From contig NZ_NXIA01000001.1 in the NCBI RefSeq assembly GCF_002412165.1, positions 363,995-426,877 of the forward strand: a stretch of 62,883 nt of DNA. The letters are read 5' to 3'. The notes beneath the pieces are model-generated. The model did no database searches. It saw only the letters and a list, made by a program, of their open reading frames with translations, and was not told where the DNA came from. The position numbers and the translations under genes are program-made. Within the stretch, counting starts at the first letter, position 1, and the number at the start of each line of letters is the position of its first letter. Positions 16,393-24,334 of the stretch are shown here, piece by piece. Origin of the DNA: Curtobacterium sp. 'Ferrero'. GTDB taxonomy: Bacteria; Actinomycetota; Actinomycetes; Actinomycetales; Microbacteriaceae.

Positions 16393-17496
16393 TCAGAGGA
16401 GCCCGCGGGCGTGCAGCCACACCGCGGGGTCGACCGGGGTCCCGCCGACGATGACCTCGAAGTGCAGGTGCGGGCCGGTCGAGACGCCGGTGTTGCCGAC
16501 GGCGCCGACGACGTCGGACACGCGGACCTCCTGGCCGACACGGACGTCGATGCGGGAGAGGTGCGCGTACCGGGTGCGCGTGCCGTCCGGGTGTGCGAGG
16601 AGCACCTGGTTGCCGTAGCCACCGGACGGCCCGGCGGACACGACGCGACCCGACATCACCGCGAGGACGGGAGCCCCCGGAGCCGCGGCGAAGTCGAGAC
16701 CCTGGTGGTCCGTCGAGCACGCCGCGCACCCGGCGACCGTGCGGTGCCCGAAACCGCCGGCGGTCGGGACGTCACCGAGGACCGGACGGACGACCGCGGA
16801 ACCGGACACCGTGCCCGATGCTCGGGACGTCGCTCCGCGCCGGGCCTGCTCGGCGATGCGGAAGCCGTCCCGTGGGGACGCCGTCAGGGTCGCGTCCGGC
16901 GCGACGTACTGCTGACCTCCGAGGCCGAGCGCGGGAGCCGCCACCTGCGGCGTCGCAGCGACCGCGGTCTGCGGTGAGGCCAGCGACACCACCATGCACG
17001 TCGCGACAGCGACGGCCGTGACCGGCAGGGCGCGGGCCGCGGCGACCGCGGACGCAACGCTGCGGAGGGGCAGGGTCACCGCCGCGGCGGCCACGTGCCC
17101 GAGGGCCGCAGGGCGGGGTCGCCGTCCGGCGCGCTCGGCAGCTCGTGCCGCCCGCCGGGTCGGGAGCGTGCCGGCTCCGGCCAGCGGCGCAGGCGAGGAC
17201 CGCCGACGGGTGTGCGGCAGCGGACCGGTGCGCGGCAGCGGGCCGATGTGCGGCAGGCCGTTGCGTGGCGTGGGCACCGACGCGGCAGGAGGTGACACCG
17301 CCGCGCCGGTGGTCTCGGGGGCGCTCGACACGGCAGCCGGAGCCGGAGCCGGGGCCGGGGTTGCCCCGTGGCGGCGGGAACGTCGGGCCGCCTTCGGCGC
17401 GGTCGACGGGGGCACTGCTGTGGGACGCGTGATGGCGGGGCGCACGGTGGTGGGACGCGCGGTGGAGGCGCGCGCGGCGGGGGCGGTCATCGGCAT
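16393..17496 (-). CDS. M23 peptidase (LytM-type) with N-terminal linker
   Basis: 367-residue cell-wall endopeptidase. The LytM zinc site is complete: HQGLDF supplies His and Asp, and HLHFEV the HxH. A hydrophobic segment (VTAVAVATCMVVSLASPQTAVAA, about residues 140-165) follows a Pro/Ala/Arg-rich cytoplasmic-type N-terminus, so it is either a membrane anchor or a late signal sequence. The start is the ATG at 17496 (MPMTAPAAR), 25 nt after the upstream stop; ATG 17490 is equivalent. It lies in one unit with the small protein at 17522. Peptidoglycan remodelling in the envelope is the expected role. Confidence 0.85.
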   Translation of the reverse strand: MPMTAPAARASTARPTTVRPAITRPTAVPPSTAPKAARRSRRHGATPAPAPAPAAVSSAPETTGAAVSPPAASVPTPRNGLPHIGPLPRTGPLPHTRRRSSPAPLAGAGTLPTRRAARAAERAGRRPRPAALGHVAAAAVTLPLRSVASAVAAARALPVTAVAVATCMVVSLASPQTAVAATPQVAAPALGLGGQQYVAPDATLTASPRDGFRIAEQARRGATSRASGTVSGSAVVRPVLGDVPTAGGFGHRTVAGCAACSTDHQGLDFAAAPGAPVLAVMSGRVVSAGPSGGYGNQVLLAHPDGTRTRYAHLSRIDVRVGQEVRVSDVVGAVGNTGVSTGPHLHFEVIVGGTPVDPAVWLHARGLL

Positions 17497-17521
17497 CGGG
17501 TCCGGCGGTTGCGTCCGGGAG

Positions 17522-17896
17522 TCAGACGCGGACGACGCCCTCGCGGGCGATCCGGTCGAACTCCGCGGCGACGGCGTCGACGACCGCGCGGATGATCGCG
17601 TCGGTGACGACCTCGACGAGCATGAGCTGATCAGCGGGCACGGGGACGGCTCCACCGAGCCGCGCGGTGAGCTGCGCGGGGATCGCGTCGATCGCGGCGA
17701 CGAGCGCATCCGGGACGACGGTCGGACGGACGGCGGGGACGGCGGGGGCGGGTGCCGGTGACACCGGGGTGGACGTGGTCGCGGGGGCCGGGGTGGCCGC
17801 CGCGACACGAGCGGCCGTCGGGACACGAGCGGCCGTCGGGCGGACGGGAGCCTCGTGGTGACGGGCGACGGCGTCGAAGAGGGGCGTGGAGGACAT
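17522..17896 (-). CDS. Hypothetical protein upstream of M23 peptidase
   Basis: 124-residue protein that I do not recognise. It has an Ala/Pro/Thr/Val-rich middle (about residues 20-60) and a compact helical C-terminal half (PDALVAAIDAIPAQL, then QLMLVEVVTDAIIRAVVDAV). No signal peptide or membrane segment. The ATG at 17896 follows GGAAGGCAGC, a good ribosome-binding site. The gene ends 25 nt before the M23 peptidase and both probably share the AT-rich promoter at 17966-17994. A link to cell-wall metabolism is inferred from this pairing only. Confidence 0.75.
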   Translation of the reverse strand: MSSTPLFDAVARHHEAPVRPTAARVPTAARVAAATPAPATTSTPVSPAPAPAVPAVRPTVVPDALVAAIDAIPAQLTARLGGAVPVPADQLMLVEVVTDAIIRAVVDAVAAEFDRIAREGVVRV

Positions 17897-17965
17897 GCTG
17901 CCTGCCTTCCGATGGGCGGTCGGCCGGACCGTTCGGTCGGTCCGGGTGTGCAACGGCACCCCTCC

Positions 17966-17994
17966 ATCGAACCACAAATATTTCACATGTGCAA
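17966..17994 (-). promoter_or_regulatory. AT-rich promoter of the 17896/M23 operon
   Basis: On the minus strand TTGCAC (17994-17989), a 17-nt spacer and TTCGAT (17971-17966) form a standard sigma-70-like promoter. The spacer holds CACATGTG and AAATATTT, two small palindromes in by far the most AT-rich stretch nearby. This gives about 60 nt of leader. The palindromes may be an operator. Confidence 0.6.
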
Positions 17995-18003
17995 TGGCGA
18001 GCG

Positions 18004-18747
18004 TCAGTCCGGCTCGACCTCCGCGGTGGGGTCGTCCCGCCGGAACGCCTGCTTGACCCGCTCCACGATGGTCGCCGGCGGGTTGTTGTAGGTGCCGGCG
18101 GGCTCCTGCCCACTGAGTTGCTGGATCGCCGCCATCACCGCGTCCGTCGCGTGCCGCCGGGCACGTCCGGAGGACGCCTCGCCGAACGACGAGAGGTCGA
18201 GCGGTTCACCGAACTCGATGGTCACCTTCGCCAGGCGCGGGATCCGGGAGCCGACCGGCTGGACGTCCTCGGTCCCCGTCAGTGCGACGGGCACCACGGG
18301 TGCACCGCTCGTCAGCGCCAGCCACGCGACCCCGGTGCGTCCCTTGTACAGCCGGCCGTCGAGCGAGCGCGTGCCCTCCGGGTAGATCGCGAAGGCCTCG
18401 CCCGCCTCGAGTCGCTCGAGTCCGAGGTCGAGGGCGTGCTGCGCCGCCGCCCCCGCGCCGCGCTCCACCCCGATCGCCCCGATGCCGCCGAAGAACGCAC
18501 GGGACAGCGCACCCTTCACCCCGGTCCCGGTGAAGTACTCCTGCTTGGCCAGGAAGGAGACCTTCCGCGGTGCCATGAGCGTGATGGCCGGGGAGTCGAT
18601 GAACGACCGGTGGTTGCTGGCGAGGATCACCGGGCCGTGCTTCGGGACGTTCCGCCGCCCGACGATCCGCGGCCGCCACAGCATGCGCGCCAGCGGCGTG
18701 ACCACCGCGCGGCTCAGCGCGGTGGCGAACTTCGTCGAACCGGACAC
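18004..18747 (-). CDS. plsC: 1-acyl-sn-glycerol-3-phosphate acyltransferase (PlsC family)
   Basis: 247-residue membrane-associated acyltransferase that makes phosphatidic acid from lysophosphatidic acid. The catalytic HX4D motif is NHRSFID (H46, D51), and the substrate motif YPEGTRS and VPVALTGTE are present. The GTG at 18747 follows CGAGGAGGCC, a strong ribosome-binding site; the longer open frame upstream runs backwards through recQ and is a shadow. A palindrome overlaps the probable promoter. The Asp/Glu-rich C-terminus after residue 235 is not part of the family fold. Several PlsC paralogues are usual, so the exact acceptor is uncertain. Confidence 0.9.
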   Translation of the reverse strand: MSGSTKFATALSRAVVTPLARMLWRPRIVGRRNVPKHGPVILASNHRSFIDSPAITLMAPRKVSFLAKQEYFTGTGVKGALSRAFFGGIGAIGVERGAGAAAQHALDLGLERLEAGEAFAIYPEGTRSLDGRLYKGRTGVAWLALTSGAPVVPVALTGTEDVQPVGSRIPRLAKVTIEFGEPLDLSSFGEASSGRARRHATDAVMAAIQQLSGQEPAGTYNNPPATIVERVKQAFRRDDPTAEVEPD

Positions 18748-18774
18748 CCGGGCCTCCTCGTGACGGGGGTTCCG

Positions 18775-18819
18775 AGTGTAGTGAGCGCTCGCGCGGTTGC
18801 ATGCCGCATGCGGCATGCA
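18775..18819 (-). promoter_or_regulatory. plsC promoter with perfect palindrome
   Basis: A perfect 22-bp palindrome (18798-18819, core ATGCCGCATGCGGCAT) lies just upstream of a -10-like TACACT (minus strand, 18780-18775) and covers the expected -35 position. It sits between the recQ stop (18827) and the plsC start. It may be an operator for plsC. A terminator for recQ is the alternative, but a loop-less palindrome is a poor hairpin. Confidence 0.5.
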
Positions 18820-18826
18820 GTGTCGT

Positions 18827-20668
18827 TCAGTCGCCGGTGGCCGCCACGACGTCGAGCACCGCGCGTCCGTACCGCTCCAGCTTCGCCGCGCCGACGCCCG
18901 AGATCTCGGCGAGTTCGTCGACGTCCGCCGGGCGCACCGCGGCGATGCCGCGCAGGGTCGCGTCGTTGAACACGACGTACGCGGGCACCCCCTGCTCGCG
19001 CGCCGCTGCGGCACGCCAGGTCCGCAGCGCCTCGAACAGTCCGAGGGCCTGCTGCGGCATGTCCGTCACGACGGTGCGCCGGCTCCGCGACCCCCGCGGC
19101 GCCTTGACGGGGTCGCGACGCATCCGGACCGTGACCCGGCCGCCGAGCACGTCGGCGCTCGTCGGGCTGAGGACGATGGTGCCGTACCCGTCGCCGGACA
19201 CAGCCATGTAGCCCTGCGCCAACAGCTGCCGTGCGACGGCCCGCCACTCCCCCTCGCCGAGGTCGGTGCCGATCCCGAAGGTCGCGAGCGAGTCGTGCCG
19301 GAGCTCCTGCACGCGCGGCGACTGCTTGCCGACGAGGATGTCGACGAGGTGCGCGACGCCGTACCGCTGCCCGCGCTCGCGCTCGAGCCGGACGACGGTC
19401 GACAGCAGCTTCTGCGCGGGCACCGTGCCGTCCCACGACTCCGGCGGGGCGATGCACGTGTCGCAGTTGCCGCACGCTGTCGACTCCTGCCCGAAGTACG
19501 CGAGGAGCCGGACCCGCCGGCACTCGATCGTCTCGCAGAGGGCGAGCATGGCGTCGAGGTGGGCGCTCAGCTGCCGTCGGTGGGCCGCATCGCCCTCGGA
19601 CTGGTCGATCATCCGCCGCTGCTGCACGACGTCGTTGAGGCCGTACGCCAGCCACGCGGTCGAGGGCAGCCCGTCGCGCCCGGCCCGACCGGTCTCCTGG
19701 TAGTAGCCCTCGACCGACTTCGGCAGGTCGAGGTGCGCGACGAACCGGACGTCCGGCTTGTCGATGCCCATGCCGAACGCGATCGTCGCGACCATGACGA
19801 CGCCGTCCTCGCGGAGGAACGTCGACTGGTTGCGCTCCCGCACCCGGGCGTCGAGGCCGGCGTGGTACGGCAGCGCCGGGATGCCCTGCTCGGCCAGCGC
19901 GGCGGCCGTGCGCTCGACGGAGTTGCGCGAGAGGCAGTACACGATGCCCGCGTCGCCGCTGTGCTCGGTCCGGATGAAGGTGAGGAGCTGCTGCAGCGCC
20001 CCCGTCTTCGGCTCGATCCGGTACTGGATGTTCGGCCGGTCGAAGTCGGCGACGAAGTGCGCGGCGTCGTCGAGGCCGAGCCGGGCCGAGATCTCGCGGT
20101 GGGTCTGCGGCGTCGCCGTGGCCGTCAGCGCGATCCGGGGCACCGTCGGCCACCGCTCGTGCAGGACGCTCAGCTCGAGGTAGTCCGGCCGGAAGTCGTG
20201 CCCCCACTGGGCCACGCAGTGTGCCTCGTCGATGGCGAACAGGGCGATGCGGGCACGGTCGAGGAGCGCCCGCGTCGACTCGAGCCGGAGCCGCTCGGGC
20301 GCGAGGTAGAGCATGTCGACCTGACCGGACACGACCGCCTGCTCGACCCGGGCACGCTCGTCGGGGCCCTGCGTGGAGTTGAGGAAGGCGGCCCGGACGC
20401 CGTTGGCGGCGAGGGCGTCGACCTGGTCCTGCATGAGGGCGATGAGCGGCGACACGACCACCCCGACGCCGTCGCGGACGAGCGCGGGCACCTGGTAGCA
20501 GAGCGACTTGCCGCCCCCCGTGGGCATCAGCACCAGGGCGTCACCACCGCCGACGACCTGGTCGATGATCGCCGCCTGCTGCCCGCGGAAGGCGTCGTAG
20601 CCCCACACCCGGTGCAGGACGTCGAGCGCCGCGGCCTGCGAGGGGGAGGTCGTGGTCGGCGCACTCAT
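18827..20668 (-). CDS. recQ: ATP-dependent DNA helicase RecQ
   Basis: 613-residue 3'-5' DNA helicase for recombination repair. Walker A is MPTGGGKS (K54), followed by the RecQ box AIDEAHCVAQWGHDFRPDY. The helicase C-domain contains GMGIDKPDVRF and QETGRAGRDGLPS. A zinc site follows with C-x(n)-ACGNCDTC, then a winged helix and a C-terminal HRDC domain (about residues 535-610). Length is normal for the family. The ATG at 20668 is preceded by TAGGCT ending 6 nt upstream, so the mRNA is probably leaderless. The downstream plsC is probably separate. Confidence 0.96.
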   Translation of the reverse strand: MSAPTTTSPSQAAALDVLHRVWGYDAFRGQQAAIIDQVVGGGDALVLMPTGGGKSLCYQVPALVRDGVGVVVSPLIALMQDQVDALAANGVRAAFLNSTQGPDERARVEQAVVSGQVDMLYLAPERLRLESTRALLDRARIALFAIDEAHCVAQWGHDFRPDYLELSVLHERWPTVPRIALTATATPQTHREISARLGLDDAAHFVADFDRPNIQYRIEPKTGALQQLLTFIRTEHSGDAGIVYCLSRNSVERTAAALAEQGIPALPYHAGLDARVRERNQSTFLREDGVVMVATIAFGMGIDKPDVRFVAHLDLPKSVEGYYQETGRAGRDGLPSTAWLAYGLNDVVQQRRMIDQSEGDAAHRRQLSAHLDAMLALCETIECRRVRLLAYFGQESTACGNCDTCIAPPESWDGTVPAQKLLSTVVRLERERGQRYGVAHLVDILVGKQSPRVQELRHDSLATFGIGTDLGEGEWRAVARQLLAQGYMAVSGDGYGTIVLSPTSADVLGGRVTVRMRRDPVKAPRGSRSRRTVVTDMPQQALGLFEALRTWRAAAAREQGVPAYVVFNDATLRGIAAVRPADVDELAEISGVGAAKLERYGRAVLDVVAATGD

Positions 20669-20677
20669 GCGACCAGC

Positions 20678-21796
20678 CTACGAGCGACCGGCGACACCCA
20701 CCCCGTTGTCCACAGCGCCGTCCGTGCGGTCGCCGGAGCCGGCCGCGCCGTCGGCGTGGGCCGGCGCGTCCGACCAGCCCGTGCCTCCCGGCCGGACCCA
20801 GCGCGCGCCGCCCGCCCAGGCGGGCACCGGTCCGCGGAAGCGCGGTGCCTCGCGCCCGGCGAACCGCCGGTCGAGGCCGGTGCGCCACGCGAGGAACTCG
20901 ACCATGCCCCAGTACGCCAGCGACGTGCCGAGGGTGACCAGCCACCCGCCGACCGTGCCCTCCGCGTCCTGCGAGGTCAGGTCGATGCGCGACCACCCGG
21001 GCGCCTGGAGCACGAAGATCATGATGTTGTTGAAGCCGTGCTGGAGGACGGTGGCCTCGAGCCCGCCGGTCCGGAGCACGATGATCGCCGCCACGAGCCC
21101 GAACGAGCCCACGTCGAGGATGCCCCAGACGTTGTAGCCGTTCGGGATGTGCAGGAGGGCGAACACGACGGTCGAGACGACGACCGCGGCGACCGTGCCG
21201 AACCAGCGCGGGATCCACGACGCCACCGTCTGCATGAGGAAACCGCGGAAGACGTACTCCTCCGCCGCGCCCTGGAACGGCACGAGCACCACCACGAGCA
21301 CGAGGGTGAGGACGAGCGTCGACACCGTCACCGTCGACTGCCCGATCTCGGCGTGGTCCCATCCCAGTCCCCCGTCGAACGTGAGCATCGGGAGGCCCTG
21401 GAACGCGAACATGACCACCGCGATGACCAGGGTCGGCAGCACGCACCAGGCCGTCCACCCCCAGCGCACCCGGAAGCGCACCGACGACAGCACGCCCCGG
21501 CCGAGCCCGGCCACCCGGACGGCGAGGACGATCCCCGGCAGGAGCACCACGAGCGAGACGAGCGACACCGAGAGGACGAGCGGGTCGGTCGGGTCGAGGG
21601 CCGCGTCCGAGATCTTCCGCTCGAAGTCGATCAGGCCCTGGGCGCCCGCGCTCGCGCCGATCGGGACCGTGTAGGCCACCACGATGAGCACCTGTGACAC
21701 GAGGTACCAGCCGGCGAGGAACGCGATCGCGACCAGCGGACGCCACCACCGCCAGCGGGCATCGATGCGGGTCAGACGCTGGTAGGGAACGCTCAC
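20678..21796 (-). CDS. CPBP-family intramembrane glutamic protease
   Basis: 372-residue polytopic membrane protein of the CPBP/Abi (Rce1-like) family. The catalytic EExxxR motif appears as EEYVFRG, and the conserved His is in LLHIPNGYN and downstream FNNIMIF. About eight hydrophobic segments are visible, and a Pro/Gly-rich hydrophilic tail follows after residue 320. The GTG at 21796 has TACCCT ending 7 nt upstream, again the leaderless pattern. Members act on CAAX-like or anti-sigma substrates or in bacteriocin immunity; nothing here says which. Confidence 0.88.
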   Translation of the reverse strand: MSVPYQRLTRIDARWRWWRPLVAIAFLAGWYLVSQVLIVVAYTVPIGASAGAQGLIDFERKISDAALDPTDPLVLSVSLVSLVVLLPGIVLAVRVAGLGRGVLSSVRFRVRWGWTAWCVLPTLVIAVVMFAFQGLPMLTFDGGLGWDHAEIGQSTVTVSTLVLTLVLVVVLVPFQGAAEEYVFRGFLMQTVASWIPRWFGTVAAVVVSTVVFALLHIPNGYNVWGILDVGSFGLVAAIIVLRTGGLEATVLQHGFNNIMIFVLQAPGWSRIDLTSQDAEGTVGGWLVTLGTSLAYWGMVEFLAWRTGLDRRFAGREAPRFRGPVPAWAGGARWVRPGGTGWSDAPAHADGAAGSGDRTDGAVDNGVGVAGRS

Positions 21797-21823
21797 GGTT
21801 CGCAGGGTACCGGGACGGGCAGG

Positions 21824-22804
21824 ATGGGAGCCGTGCTCACCGTCGTCCTCGGCCTGTCCGGCGCGCTCGTCTACGGGTTCGCCGACTTCCTCGGCGGGGT
21901 GGCCTCGCGTCGGGTCCGCCCCGTGGTCGTCACGGCGGCGGCAGCGCTCGTCGGGCTCCTGCCGCTGCTCGTCGGCCTGGTCGTCGTCGGGGGGACGTTC
22001 TCGTCGTCCGCCGTCGTCTGGGGCGTCGTGGCGGGGCTCGCCGGCGGTGCGGGTGTCCTGCTGCTCTACACCGCCCTCGCGATCGGGCCGATGAGCGTGC
22101 TCTCCCCCGTGACCGCCGTCTTCGCCGCGGTCGTGCCGGTCGTCGTCGCGGTCCTGCGCGGCACCGCGCTGTCCCCGCTGGCGGTCGTGGCCCTCGTGGT
22201 CGCCGTCGTCGCGGTCGTGCTCGTCGCGGCGGTCCGGGACGCCTCCGGGGCACGGGTGACGGCCAGGGGCGTGCTCACCGCCGCGGTCGCGGGGTGCGGG
22301 TTCGGTGGGATCGTGCTCGCGTACGACCAGACGCCGGACGCCTCCGGCGTCGCGCCGCTCGTCGTCGCGCGGGCGCTGCAGGCGGTGCTGCTCGGCATCG
22401 CGGCGGGGGTCGCGGTGGCGCGGGGACGGACGGGAGGCACGGGTCGCCTCCGTCCGCCGGCCCCGGTCGCGGGCGGGGCCGCTCCCGGCAGCGGCGAGCC
22501 GCCCGCCCGGGCGGGTGCGGACATCCGGTCGTCCGGCGCGTCGTCCGGCGGGTCGCGGACGCGGCTGCTCGCCGTCGTGGTCGTGTGCGGGGTGCTCGAC
22601 GCGCTCGCGAACGTGTTCGTGCAGGCCGGGTTGCGCTCGAGCGACGACCCGCTGACCCTGCCCGTGATGAGCGTGCTCAACGCGCTGTACCCGATCGGCA
22701 CGGTGGTGCTCGCGGGGGTGGTGCTGCGGGAGCGTCTGACCCGGTTGCAGATCGTCGGGATCGTGCTGGCGTTCTCGGCGTCGGTCGGGCTCGCGCTGGC
22801 CTGA
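21824..22804 (+). CDS. EamA/DMT-family transporter with unusual linker
   Basis: 326-residue drug/metabolite transporter with two EamA repeats, ten predicted membrane segments in all. Between the fifth and later segments there is a long hydrophilic linker (about residues 198-250) rich in Arg, Gly, Pro and Ala. It is encoded partly by a hairpin of the CGGACGGGAGGC family at 22427-22456. EamA proteins normally have a short loop here. The ATG at 21824 begins 27 nt from the divergent CPBP gene. The substrate cannot be named. Confidence 0.85.
   Translation: MGAVLTVVLGLSGALVYGFADFLGGVASRRVRPVVVTAAAALVGLLPLLVGLVVVGGTFSSSAVVWGVVAGLAGGAGVLLLYTALAIGPMSVLSPVTAVFAAVVPVVVAVLRGTALSPLAVVALVVAVVAVVLVAAVRDASGARVTARGVLTAAVAGCGFGGIVLAYDQTPDASGVAPLVVARALQAVLLGIAAGVAVARGRTGGTGRLRPPAPVAGGAAPGSGEPPARAGADIRSSGASSGGSRTRLLAVVVVCGVLDALANVFVQAGLRSSDDPLTLPVMSVLNALYPIGTVVLAGVVLRERLTRLQIVGIVLAFSASVGLALA
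22427..22456. repeat. CGGACGGGAGGC-type hairpin inside EamA gene
   Basis: Arm CGGACGGGAGGC (22427-22438) pairs with GCCTCCGTCCG (22446-22456) with one bulged base and a 7-nt loop. It is in frame inside the EamA coding sequence and lies in its unusual hydrophilic linker. The same arm forms intergenic hairpins at 31670, 36047, 44665 and 54314. Confidence 0.65.
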
Positions 22805-22829
22805 CCGGGTGCCCGGGCGGGGTCGGGGA

Positions 22830-23258
22830 TCAGGCGTCGGGGATCAGGCGCTTGCCGAGCGACACGGTCTGGTCGGGCGAGTACCCGAGCGACTCGTAGA
22901 AGCCGATCACCCGCTCGTTGCCCGCGCGGACCTGCAGGTTGACCTTCGGGCACCCCATCGCCGCGAGCCGCTGCTCGAACTCGGCCATGAGCGTCCGCCC
23001 CAGACCGGACCCCTGGAGCTCCGGGAGGACGGCGAGGTAGTTCACCCACCCGCGGTGTCCGTCGAAGCCGGCCATGCCCGCGGCCACGACACGGCGGTCG
23101 GCGTCCTCGGCGACCAGGAAGAGCTCCGACTGCACGGTCGCCTTGCGCTCGATGTCGCGGCGGGGGTCGTTCCACGGACGGACGAGTCCGCAGGCCTCCC
23201 ACAGCGCGACGACGGACTCGGTGTCCGACGGGACGAAGGCTCGGATGCGGTACTCCAT
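22830..23258 (-). CDS. GNAT acetyltransferase, YpeA-like
   Basis: 142-residue acetyltransferase close in pattern to E. coli YpeA: IRAFVPSDTESVVALWEACGLVRPWNDP at the N-terminus, then LPELQGSGLGRTLM as the acetyl-CoA loop and NERVIGFYESLGY. Its acceptor is unknown. I prefer the ATG at 23258 because a TACCGT hexamer ends exactly 6 nt before it, the spacing seen at other leaderless genes here. The alternative GTG at 23264 abuts that hexamer. Convergent with the EamA gene. Confidence 0.9.
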   Translation of the reverse strand: MEYRIRAFVPSDTESVVALWEACGLVRPWNDPRRDIERKATVQSELFLVAEDADRRVVAAGMAGFDGHRGWVNYLAVLPELQGSGLGRTLMAEFEQRLAAMGCPKVNLQVRAGNERVIGFYESLGYSPDQTVSLGKRLIPDA

Positions 23259-23349
23259 CTCCACACGGTAACGGTCCTGTGGACGACGCCGTCACCGTCC
23301 CGTCGGCGTGGGATGGTAGAACAGTCCGACCACCAGGATCAGGAGCCCC

Positions 23350-24144
23350 GTGACCGCACACGACACCCTCCCGTCGCACCGGGGCGCGGAGGAGGACGAC
23401 CACGACGTCTCGAGGCGCCCCCGACGACGGCAGTCGGTGGGCGGCGCGGTCGTGTCGTTGGTCGCCGAACTGCTCATCATCGCCGGCGCAGCCACCGGAC
23501 TGTACGTGGTCTGGACGGCGTGGTGGACGGACGTCGTGGCCGTGCAGGCGCAGACGAAGCTCGTGGACGGGCTCGAGCAGCCGGCGCCGAAGGCGACGAC
23601 CGGCACGGAGCACCGCGGCACGGCACCGGTGCTCGCCGAGCCGAAGGACGTCACCGACGTGTTCGGCACCATGCAGATCCCGCGGTTCGGCAAGGACTAC
23701 GACCGACCGATCGGCGAGGGCACGGACCGCGAGAAGGTGCTCAACACGATCGGCCTGGGGCACTACCAGGACACCGCGATGCCCGGAGCCCCCGGCAACT
23801 TCGCGGTCGCCGGGCACCGTGTGACCTACGGAAAGCCGCTCAACCAGATCGCCGAGCTCAAGGACGGCGACGCGATCGTGGTCCGGGTCACCGACAAGGC
23901 CACGAAGTTCGACGTCTGGTACGTCTACAAGGTCACGGACTCGCAGATCGTCACGCCGGACCACATCGAGACGATCGCCCCGGTCCCGAACAAGCCCGGC
24001 GTCGAGCCGACCGCGAGCGACCGGTGGCTCACCCTGACGGCATGCCACCCGATGTGGTCGGCGGCCGAGCGGTACATCGTGCACGCCAAGCTCGACTACT
24101 GGATGCCCGTGTCCGAGGGCACCCCGAAGGAGCTCGCCCAGTGA
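23350..24144 (+). CDS. Class E sortase
   Basis: 264-residue membrane-anchored transpeptidase that attaches LAXTG-type proteins to the wall of high-GC Gram-positives. A cytoplasmic Arg-rich N-terminus precedes one membrane anchor (LVAELLIIAGAATGLYVVW, about residues 38-56). The catalytic residues are His156 (VAGHR), Cys232 (TLTACH) and Arg241 (AERYIV). The GTG at 23350 follows CAGGAGCCCC, a good ribosome-binding site, and TAGAAC upstream may be the -10. The stop overlaps the GTG of the next gene as GTGA. No sortase substrate with a sorting signal is visible in the window. Confidence 0.95.
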   Translation: MTAHDTLPSHRGAEEDDHDVSRRPRRRQSVGGAVVSLVAELLIIAGAATGLYVVWTAWWTDVVAVQAQTKLVDGLEQPAPKATTGTEHRGTAPVLAEPKDVTDVFGTMQIPRFGKDYDRPIGEGTDREKVLNTIGLGHYQDTAMPGAPGNFAVAGHRVTYGKPLNQIAELKDGDAIVVRVTDKATKFDVWYVYKVTDSQIVTPDHIETIAPVPNKPGVEPTASDRWLTLTACHPMWSAAERYIVHAKLDYWMPVSEGTPKELAQ

Positions 24145-24323
24145 TCTTCCCCCTCGTGTGGCGGCTGTTGCCGGGTCCGACGGCGCTCAAGGTCGTCGAG
24201 CTGGTCGTCCTGCTCGCCGCGATCGTGTTCGTCCTGTTCACGTGGGTGTTCCCCTGGGTCGCCGCGGACATCCTGCCGCCGCCGGACGGCACCGTCGACC
24301 CGTCGGCATCGCCGAGTCCGTAG
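24141..24323 (+). CDS. Small membrane protein coupled to sortase
   Basis: 60-residue protein with one strong hydrophobic segment (VVELVVLLAAIVFVLFTWVFPWV) and a Pro/Asp/Ser-rich C-terminus, PDGTVDPSASPSP. Its GTG start overlaps the sortase stop by 4 nt, so translation is coupled. A similar small protein follows class E sortase genes in many actinobacteria; no function is assigned. A role as sortase partner is inference from coupling. Confidence 0.85.
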   Translation: MIFPLVWRLLPGPTALKVVELVVLLAAIVFVLFTWVFPWVAADILPPPDGTVDPSASPSP

Positions 24324-24334
24324 CGGGCGGGCGG

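Noticed and set aside
16393..17967. 524-residue version of the M23 peptidase
   Set aside because: The first 150 residues are an out-of-frame reading of the upstream gene (17522-17896), which has its own ribosome-binding site.
18004..19014. 336-residue version of PlsC
   Set aside because: The extra N-terminus reads through the 3' end of recQ out of frame; a strong ribosome-binding site precedes the GTG at 18747.
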